A stretch of 64,000 bases of DNA from Schistosoma mansoni (taxonomy: Eukaryota > Platyhelminthes > Trematoda > Strigeidida > Schistosomatidae), in contig NC_031496.1 in NCBI RefSeq assembly GCF_000237925.1, positions 14,396,589 through 14,460,588 of the forward strand, in the 5' to 3' direction. The notes under the pieces were generated by a model. That model saw only the letters and a program-made list of their open reading frames with translations, did not search any database and was not told the origin of the DNA. The position numbers and the translations under genes are program-made. Shown here in pieces: positions 60,850-64,000 of the stretch; positions within the stretch are counted from its first letter, which is position 1, and each line of letters opens with the position of its first letter.

Positions 60850-63061
60850 AGAGGCAGTTTAGTTAGGTGAAATACAACCAGAAAGAATTTTCCCAGTTAA
60901 AGAAATTATTTTCACTTTGATAAAGTAAAAGAAAATTATAGTAGGATCGCCACTGGCTTCTATTCTGAGCCATGTCTGATAATGTCTCAAGCCACTGTGT
61001 TGTACTATCTTTAGGACCCCAACCAAGGAGTCCAGATCAGCGAGCCAGCATCCAACGGTGTTTATGTCTAACCTTAATCAATCCACGATACTGAGCTAGA
61101 CTATCTATTTCATTTACATTGTAATCTACAGTCTGCAATAGTGATAAAGTAAAAATTACATTCGAACTTCTAATCTTTTTATCTGAACATAACTGCTAAA
61201 TCTACATCCATCCTACTCATTAGAATTAGAATTTAACAGATATTGATAGAAACTAGCGTTGAAAAAGGAGAAATGTCTATATGGACAAAAATTTCATCCA
61301 TAAACAATAGATTAGAACGACAGTTATAAGTGTATTAAAATGAAGCTATGGACAAAGAGAAGAAAGTACGAACAAATGGGAATTGATCAATTTATATTGA
61401 TATTTTTCAGATAAGCATATTTAAGTGTGAATGTATATATCTATATAATATGAAACTCTGCCTGTAGCTTTTCTAGGGTTACTAACGGTTCCGAGACCGG
61501 GTAAAGGAGGAGGGTCTGGTATGGGGTCAGTAACCCAGTCCTGTAGAAAACAACCTTGCTAAAAATACACTAACCACAATGAACAATTTAAACTATCTAA
61601 ATTTCACCCTAGGATTTCAAGGATCTTCATTCAAAGGAATTATGACGCCTCATGGTGAAAACCGAGATTCTTCGGAAGTCACAAGGCTCATATTTCTCAT
61701 ATTTCTTGGAGACAAATTACTGATGACGTCCTATGCTACTTTTGAAAAACATCGTTTTAAATTTCCCTACTTTAGAAATGACTATTAATAAAATAGCCGT
61801 TGTGTTCACTTTATTTGATGGGTCAATTTACCATCGGACAAAAATATTTCATTCTATTTTTAGTCAGTCTTTAATCTTAGTGGAAAAAAAACAAGGTCAA
61901 TATACATTAAGTAACAATCGTAGAAACTAACTTACAGAGAATGTGAAATAGACAAATCCTGAATGACAAATTTTTGCATTCAATGGTGCGAAACTACCCA
62001 TTATTCCATCGATTGAATGTGGAAATACACGAAGTTGTCCTGAATCTGTAGCAAATAACCAAATAGGATTTCCCCCGCACACAAATACACCACGATGGTC
62101 TCCAATATTCTCAAAACTTCTCAGCATATGTGTTCTGGTTAATAATGTGGACTGTGAAAATAAAATAATTAATTAACCGAGGCCAACAACACATTTACTA
62201 GCATGGTTTAAGTTTGCTAAACGTGTCTGGCATATATTACTGCGGTTATGTTATTTTTAATCAGAGGTGAAAAATAACTCGAGAACTTCATAATTTAATT
62301 GTTTTCAATTTGTGATTAAGATACTCAAAGGAACGACAGGAAAAGCAAATTAATTAAGCGAACTAGCAGATTTGTTGAAAGATTCTCATAAACTGTATGC
62401 GCAGATTGTTTAATAAAATCATGTATTCAGCTAATTTTTCTCCAACTTTTATTAATGCATGACTTCAACACAAAGGTGACAAAAACCACTCTAGTTACAT
62501 TGACTAATTTTAAGACGACTCATTTGTTTTTATTACTGTACTAACTAGTCAATAAATTGTGTTGAATAGGCTAAGGACATACATTACGTGGTCTACTGAA
62601 CACATACAGTGACTTACAAGCTCATTTAGCTATTTTGGTGCCATTTCTATCTAAGCATTTAGTTCTAAAGAAAATCATTCTGTTGTTATTGCATTCTCTG
62701 AATTGTATAGTGTAATGATGAAGCTTATATAAATACTTTGGGCATTTTTGGGACATACTTAATTTAAGGGGAACAAATCATTTAGCCTGGACAATGTGTA
62801 ACTGACTGAAAACATCCGTTTCTTGACCCCCTCTACATCAATCCTATTCTCATAGTACGGAGCAAAAAATGGGATATATACCTGAACATCCATAATTTTC
62901 GGATCAGTTCGGACACGACGTGGTGCAACAAGTGGACAAGGTAAAGGTAAACGTCTCCATCGTAATCTTCCTTCATAAAATGTTCCAGAAATAAGAGGAT
63001 ACGATTCATCCGGTGAAGGGCATAATGCTTCAAAAAATGCTATTTCTTGACTAGTTCGAAC
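38982..63061 (-). CDS. CPSF1: CPSF1 (CPSF160), C-terminal 672 aa, eleven exons
   Basis: Large subunit of the cleavage and polyadenylation specificity factor, a nuclear scaffold that with WDR33 and CPSF30 recognises AAUAAA and directs pre-mRNA 3'-end cleavage. Coding exons on the minus strand: 62882-63061, 61936-62151, 59474-59590, 53470-53678, 53157-53210, 52330-52624, 49215-49458, 46489-46875, 45454-45583, 40191-40329 and 38982-39029. They total 2019 nt, exactly 673 codons with the stop. Diagnostic stretches against the animal protein as I remember it are [83 protein letters not shown] and the end IMDDIAEL...LHF. These cover the last beta-propeller and the helical C-terminal domain. The N-terminal half lies beyond 64000. 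A Ser/Thr/Gln-rich insertion of about 70 residues (exon 46489-46875) replaces a short segment of the vertebrate protein. All introns are GT-AG. Confidence 0.95.
39285..39545 (-). mobile_element. SR2/RTE-like LINE fragment in the last CPSF1 intron
   Basis: The minus strand reads [20 protein letters not shown] followed by [20 protein letters not shown] and [17 protein letters not shown], the linker between endonuclease and RT of the schistosome SR2-like LINE. It is truncated at both ends, so a dead fragment. Confidence 0.85.
40191..40329 (-). CDS. CPSF1: CPSF1 exon j
   Basis: [20 protein letters not shown] then [20 protein letters not shown], the family's DGELLNRYL region; acceptor TTTTCTAG, donor GTATGT. 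Confidence 0.94.
40597..40850 (-). repeat. Decayed hammerhead SINE copy
   Basis: The plus strand keeps 'gttggaagcactgaacagct', 'gtttcgtc' (the GAAAC arm reversed), and, after a deletion of the tRNA-like head, 'ttcaacttcaacaaatccac', matching 48165-48500. The hammerhead CTGANGA side is altered. It lies in a CPSF1 intron. Confidence 0.65.
41479..45415 (+). mobile_element. Full-length RTE-type LINE in a CPSF1 intron
   Basis: Non-LTR retrotransposon, about 3.9 kb. It has a 5' UTR from 'gcccccaaatgccctggtac', one long ORF (42162-45212) and a 3' UTR ending 'tttgtaccaatatatatgtg' with an AAATAAATA-like tail. It is inserted antisense to CPSF1 between exons i and j. The ORF is uninterrupted, suggesting a young copy. 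It is the likely parent of the four deletion derivatives at 5795, 33614, 34958 and 54497, which share both of its ends. No clear target-site duplication could be seen. Confidence 0.9.
42162..45212 (+). CDS. LINE endonuclease-reverse transcriptase, 1016 aa
   Basis: Copies the element into genomic DNA by target-primed reverse transcription. Residues ~17-290 form an apurinic-type endonuclease: [18 protein letters not shown] (catalytic Glu), [29 protein letters not shown] and ESDHALV. Residues ~510-830 form the [69 protein letters not shown], the catalytic YADDIVLL (about residue 736) and FVYLGSYIS. The C-terminal part has RWLGHVLRM and a Cys/Trp-containing basic tail. There is no RNase H. RTE-like by architecture and RT motifs. 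The start is the first ATG after in-frame stops; a slightly later Met (residue 6) is possible. All catalytic residues appear present. Confidence 0.92.
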   Translation: MLPPIMNTEAVFLKPRTPFKLASFNVRTLMQIRQQMGLAMSLESLNVDVCCLSETRIQDSSEVLQIRSPSVASKSLFHVRLSGDSVASSSGLAGVGVALSARAEAALIDWIPINSRLCAVRLESSIKVRRNRREKRCLFVISAYAPTDCSPDAIKDEFYHQLTVLLQKARSTDIVVLAGDLNAQVGRLGTEESRLGGRWGLVGRRTDNGDRLLQLCTDHNLFLASTNFRHSHRRCATWRPPSASQAWTQVDHIAISYRWRGCVQDCRSFWSTYLESDHALVCANLTLLFSGRRIDHHQRIDVSKLAATSVASKYRAELASRLATIPPKSIDEHWLHLHDAMKMASKAACGFAKRPAYKHWVSSGSLQLMEARRSTPGDREFDHKRRLLRNEIGQSLRKDREAWWSERANEMEAEAASGNCRKLFQLIRATGSKKSGVSETIYEDDGMPITNISRRLGRWAEFFEGQFNWPAAPATSTSLSCSPWPVTTDPPNEAEVRKELQLLKRYKSPGPDDLPPALFKDDGDFLAKELTALFAKVWELESVPTSWNESIVVPIFKKGSRCSCNNYRRISLLPIASKLLASIILRRLFKTRERLTREEQAGFRSGRGCIDHIFTLRQMLEHRHTYRRPTIVVFLDIRAAFDSLDRTVLWDCLLKKGVPEKFINILKALYTNTSGRVRAYNHLSPLFHSSSGVRQGCPISPLLFNFAIDDILETALVDVSNGGVDMLPGERLLDLEYADDIVLLCDNAQGMQSALNQLAISVRRYGMCFAPSKCKVLLQDWQDSHPVLTLDGEQIEVVEKFVYLGSYISAGGGVSDEIDARIMKARAAYANLGHLWRLRDVSLVVKGRIYNASVRAVLLYACETWPLLVEDVRRLSVFDHRCLRRIADIQWQHHVSNAEVRHRVFGRRDDNSIGVTILKHRLRWLGHVLRMSSQRLPRRALFADSGTGWKKRRGGQCMTWCRGMKESCKGLASVGPSRLSGWGPRDGATQWLETLLDMAQNRSQWRSCCNLLLLSS
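45454..45583 (-). CDS. CPSF1: CPSF1 exon i
   Basis: [20 protein letters not shown] through [11 protein letters not shown]; acceptor ATATTTCAG, donor GTGAGT at 45453. The 3' end of an RTE LINE lies only about 40 bases inside the following intron. Confidence 0.94.
45584..46488 (-). other. CPSF1 intron h-i
   Basis: AT-rich intron without recognisable repeats or genes. Confidence 0.7.
46489..46875 (-). CDS. CPSF1: CPSF1 exon h, with Ser/Thr/Gln-rich insertion
   Basis: [15 protein letters not shown] matches the family, as does [13 protein letters not shown] low-complexity stretch of about 70 residues ([12 protein letters not shown] through [14 protein letters not shown]) follows before the exon ends at SIYF. 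Phase 1 end; donor GTTAGT. Confidence 0.92.
47680..48010 (+). repeat. Unclassified repeat family Y, copy 1
   Basis: Shares ordered blocks with 48565-48880: 'tcagtcagtcacaacgtag', 'agttgccataccacattaac', 'aacgattttgagccat' and the final 'cattcaaggt...gtcattgg'. It includes the GTAC microsatellite. Together the two copies flank the SINE at 48165-48500. No coding motif. It lies in a CPSF1 intron. Confidence 0.6.
47703..47722. repeat. (GTAC)5 microsatellite
   Basis: Five perfect copies of the self-complementary tetramer GTAC; every register of the run can fold back on itself. Confidence 0.95.
48165..48500 (-). mobile_element. tRNA-headed hammerhead SINE
   Basis: The minus strand reads, in order: a 5' block; a tRNA-like head with an A-box-like ggtctattggttaag and a B box gagttcgaatctc (around 48295-48310); a hammerhead (48226-48271); and a tail 'ggtccagcttcaattgactc' ending in ATTTCAAC. 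The pairing of a tRNA-like pol III promoter with a hammerhead is as described for schistosome Sm-alpha. It lies in a CPSF1 intron. Confidence 0.85.
48226..48271 (-). ncRNA. Hammerhead ribozyme, G12 mutated
   Basis: On the minus strand: stem I GCACTG/CAGTGC perfect, core CTGAGGA intact, stem II GTCC/GGAC, stem III ACGGCCGT perfect. The GAAA element reads AAAA, so the catalytic G12 is replaced and cleavage should be abolished or very slow. Confidence 0.8.
48565..48880 (+). repeat. Unclassified repeat family Y, copy 2
   Basis: Direct-repeat partner of 47680-48010, strongly diverged. The best shared blocks are 'cagtcagtcacaac', 'gctacattggcacaacgaga' and 'aacgattttgagccattc'. No coding motif. 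Confidence 0.6.
49215..49458 (-). CDS. CPSF1: CPSF1 exon g
   Basis: [20 protein letters not shown] through VDGRRLGFM, ending in phase 1; acceptor TCTCTCTTAG, donor GTTAGT. Confidence 0.95.
50235..50960 (+). mobile_element. SR2/RTE-like LINE, 5'-truncated C-terminal copy
   Basis: The plus strand reads [20 protein letters not shown] then [20 protein letters not shown] and [15 protein letters not shown], the post-RT region of the SR2-like LINE, followed by [10 protein letters not shown] and the final [20 protein letters not shown]. Frame shifts divide the tail, so the copy is dead. It lies in a CPSF1 intron, antisense to the gene. Confidence 0.88.
50965..52329 (-). other. CPSF1 intron f-g, lower part
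   Basis: AT-rich intron sequence with no recognised repeat. Confidence 0.6.
52330..52624 (-). CDS. CPSF1: CPSF1 exon f
   Basis: Starts [16 protein letters not shown] after completing Ser, and includes the most conserved block, [20 protein letters not shown], and [10 protein letters not shown]. Donor GTAATT at 52329. Confidence 0.97.
53157..53210 (-). CDS. CPSF1: CPSF1 exon e (54 nt)
   Basis: Completes the Leu codon, then reads [17 protein letters not shown], and ends with AG of a Ser codon; acceptor TTTTTCTCAG, donor GTATGT. Small, but the phases fit both neighbours exactly. Confidence 0.85.
53470..53678 (-). CDS. CPSF1: CPSF1 exon d
   Basis: Begins [20 protein letters not shown], ends in phase 2 (CT of a Leu codon); donor GTAAGT. 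Matches the family's YAVATSTNTPC segment. Confidence 0.92.
53679..54360 (-). other. CPSF1 intron c-d, lower part
   Basis: AT-rich intron sequence between exon d and the TA microsatellite; nothing recognised. Confidence 0.6.
54365..54394. repeat. (TA)15 microsatellite
   Basis: Thirty uninterrupted bases of TA repeat, about 100 bases from a LINE derivative. Confidence 0.95.
54497..54998 (-). mobile_element. RTE-LINE deletion derivative, full-length copy
   Basis: Minus-strand 5' UTR block joined directly to the LINE 3' terminus with the same junction as the other three derivatives. Among them it is the closest to the full-length LINE at 41479: the 5'UTR frames on both strands are almost identical in the two. 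It abuts an Sm-alpha remnant at its 5' side. Confidence 0.87.
55005..55112 (-). ncRNA. Sm-alpha hammerhead repeat, core deleted
   Basis: On the minus strand: a B-box-like 'aggtttgagtcctg', 'tgggatacaggtacatctag', then 'caggacgaaacatgcgttct' and 'tccacagctagccactatc'. The block that should carry CTGATGA and the first half of stem II is missing, so this copy cannot cleave. Confidence 0.75.
55113..56330 (-). other. CPSF1 intron c-d, middle part
   Basis: No gene or known repeat recognised. Confidence 0.5.
56990..58720 (-). mobile_element. Ty3/Gypsy retrotransposon fossil
   Basis: Minus-strand pieces appear in the normal Gypsy order: protease ([10 protein letters not shown], near 58650), reverse transcriptase ([16 protein letters not shown] near 57975, [13 protein letters not shown] near 57690) and an RNase H-like end (VNALSRLIS near 57100). 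The element is broken by several changes and looks old. Integrase and Gag are not seen. It lies in a CPSF1 intron in the sense orientation of the gene and is a different family from the element at 18437-21925. Confidence 0.85.
58721..59473 (-). other. CPSF1 intron c-d, upper part
   Basis: No gene recognised; possibly flanking remains of the Gypsy fossil at its lower end. Confidence 0.5.
59474..59590 (-). CDS. CPSF1: CPSF1 exon c
   Basis: 39 codons, [14 protein letters not shown] through [10 protein letters not shown]; acceptor ATTATAG, donor GTGAGT. Confidence 0.93.
59591..60424 (-). other. CPSF1 intron b-c, lower part
   Basis: AT-rich, nothing recognised up to the split SINE. Confidence 0.5.
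60425..60642 (-). mobile_element. Hammerhead SINE, 3' portion (interrupted copy)
   Basis: Carries the SINE tail, the hammerhead remnant (60513-60558) and a tRNA-like head with an excellent B box on the minus strand (ggttcgattcc, about 60585-60596). The sequence breaks off at 'gaccac' where a LINE tail begins. The missing 5' block resumes at 61035. Confidence 0.8.
60513..60558 (-). ncRNA. Decayed hammerhead in the interrupted SINE
   Basis: Minus strand: CTGAGGA intact, but stem II is weakened and GAAA reads GGAA; stem I is GCACTG with CAGCGC. Not expected to be active. Confidence 0.65.
60643..61034 (-). mobile_element. 5'-truncated RTE LINE inserted in a SINE
   Basis: The minus strand matches the last ~300 bases of the LINE at 41479-45415: the 'ctgagccatgtctgataatg' region equals the reverse of its ORF end near 45150, followed by its 3' UTR and tail. 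It includes an (AAT)n run at about 60811-60846. The copy is dead. Confidence 0.85.
61035..61115 (-). mobile_element. Hammerhead SINE, 5' portion (interrupted copy)
   Basis: The plus strand reads 'agccagcatccaacggtgtt' and 'caatccacgatactgagc', the same 5' block that in the intact copy (48352-48410) directly adjoins the tRNA-like head. It completes the SINE broken at 60642. Confidence 0.75.
61116..61935 (-). other. CPSF1 intron b-c, upper part
   Basis: AT-rich; a GC-richer patch at 61455-61560 holds no recognisable motif. Confidence 0.5.
61936..62151 (-). CDS. CPSF1: CPSF1 exon b
   Basis: 72 codons, [19 protein letters not shown] through GFVYFTFS. Acceptor TTTTCACAG, donor GTAAGT, both phase 0. 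Confidence 0.93.
62152..62881 (-). other. CPSF1 intron a-b
   Basis: Plain AT-rich intron with GTATAT donor and TTTTCACAG acceptor; no repeat recognised. Confidence 0.7.
62882..63061 (-). CDS. CPSF1: CPSF1 exon a (first in window)
   Basis: 60 codons from [13 protein letters not shown] to DPKIMDVQ, phase 0 at both ends. The acceptor TTTTATCAAG lies just above 63061 and the donor GTATAT starts at 62881. The frame continues above 63061 but that is intron, since the acceptor there is strong and the extra residues do not match the family. Confidence 0.85.
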
Positions 63062-64000
63062 CTTGATAAAACAACAAAGGTAAACACTTTCTTGATATAC
63101 TTTATGATAAATATCTATGATTACGATATCTTCCATGAAGAAAAGCCAGTATACAAGTAGTTAACTTAACTTCATCTAGGAAAAACAAGGTTTTTATTCT
63201 TATACTTAGAATATACACAATATATCTCTATGGTAGTACAGATTTGCTGGATATTATCCTGGACGTGATAAGAATCACTGGTTAGAAATCTGCGATTTTA
63301 CAGATCAAAGTTAATCGCGACTGATAACCGTAGATAATTTACACCCATACCACATTCTTTCATGCAATATTTTCCGAAGTACATCTTTAGTTACTTTATG
63401 TTGTGGTTCAATATAACGTACCAAATTTAGTTAGACACCTTTGAGAAGCACGAGCTAATAAACGACCTTATCAGTCCAGTATAGATCTCCTCGCTAGTAT
63501 GCATTTATGAGTTCCCCAGGCATTGAATTCAGGACCTTCAAGCATCAGGACAAACTTTCTTGATCGGAAAGTTGATGTCCAGTGGTTTGAATTTAGAACT
63601 TCAGTCCATTTTGCTGCGCAACCATCATTCAATGTTGGTATTTTGTGGCACTAGATGTGATTGAACACCAATGGTCATAGATTTTCACTAGCACTATGGA
63701 GATTTTCTCAGGAAGTTAGTCACTAGTGAGCTTATGATGAGTTTTTTTAAATGTGGGGGATAGAGGAGATTTTTGAAGGGTGTGATTTCACATAACGGAT
63801 CGACTCAAGTTCATTACAATTTCATTAGTAAAAGTGGCTAACTAAATGTTATGGTTACAAATAATTTGTAGTAAAATGTAAGGTCTTTTTGAATAAAAGA
63901 ACTATAATAATAAATTGTAATTCTCCATTGTGTTTATATGTATTTTGTTAACTTATTTTCATGTCAGAAACCCACAATTGAACCTTTGACAACAAGACAA
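63062..64000 (-). other. CPSF1 intron upstream of exon a
   Basis: No further CPSF1 exon could be recognised to the end of the window, so the preceding exon lies beyond 64000. Confidence 0.6.

Noticed and set aside
63062-63136. Upstream extension of CPSF1 exon a
   Set aside because: The frame is open and has a Met, but a strong acceptor lies at 63062 and the extra residues do not match CPSF1.

Overview
This is a eukaryotic, AT-rich window, best explained as a blood fluke (Schistosoma or a close trematode). The evidence: hammerhead-ribozyme repeats of the Sm-alpha type, fragments of an SR2/RTE-like LINE with the schistosome 'endonuclease-reverse transcriptase' protein, a Ty3/Gypsy element, a 39-nt micro-intron beside a long intron, and two conserved host genes split by repeat-filled introns. 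One 200-N assembly gap lies at 17747-17946. The species cannot be fixed from the sequence alone.

Layout. 1-11.7 kb: gene-poor DNA with a deleted SR2-like LINE (1397-2215, minus), two hammerhead repeats embedded in snap-back inverted repeats (4521-4644 and 6881-7080), a 5'UTR/3'UTR deletion derivative of an RTE LINE (5795-6262) and a decayed hammerhead repeat near 9400. 11759-15496 (minus): a single-exon coding block for a 1245-aa, low-complexity-rich two-finger C2H2 protein. 15.9-29.2 kb: repeat-dense, with a CR1-like LINE tail, an unclassified repeat family, the gap, a 5'-incomplete Ty3/Gypsy element with its right LTR (18437-21925), and two 152-bp palindromic MITEs bracketing a Bel/Pao fossil (25733-27410). 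30275-32363 (plus): a complete three-exon endosulfine/ARPP-19 gene. 33.6-35.5 kb: two LINE deletion derivatives in opposite orientation.

38982-63061 (minus): the last eleven coding exons of CPSF1 (CPSF160), 672 aa spread over 24 kb; the 5' part lies beyond the window. Its splice phases close exactly across all ten introns. The introns hold a full-length RTE-type LINE with an open 1016-aa ORF (41479-45415) ending about 40 bp from a 5' splice site, three further LINE pieces, tRNA-headed SINEs with hammerhead cores, a Gypsy fossil and several unclassified repeats.

The host genes are ordinary cell-cycle and RNA-processing genes (ENSA: PP2A-B55 inhibition at mitosis; CPSF1: mRNA 3'-end formation) plus a putative transcription factor. 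They do not form an operon. The more unusual content is in the repeats: one hammerhead with every core residue intact, hammerhead copies built as inverted repeats, a LINE-derived non-autonomous family with one shared deletion junction, and a LINE nested inside a hammerhead SINE.
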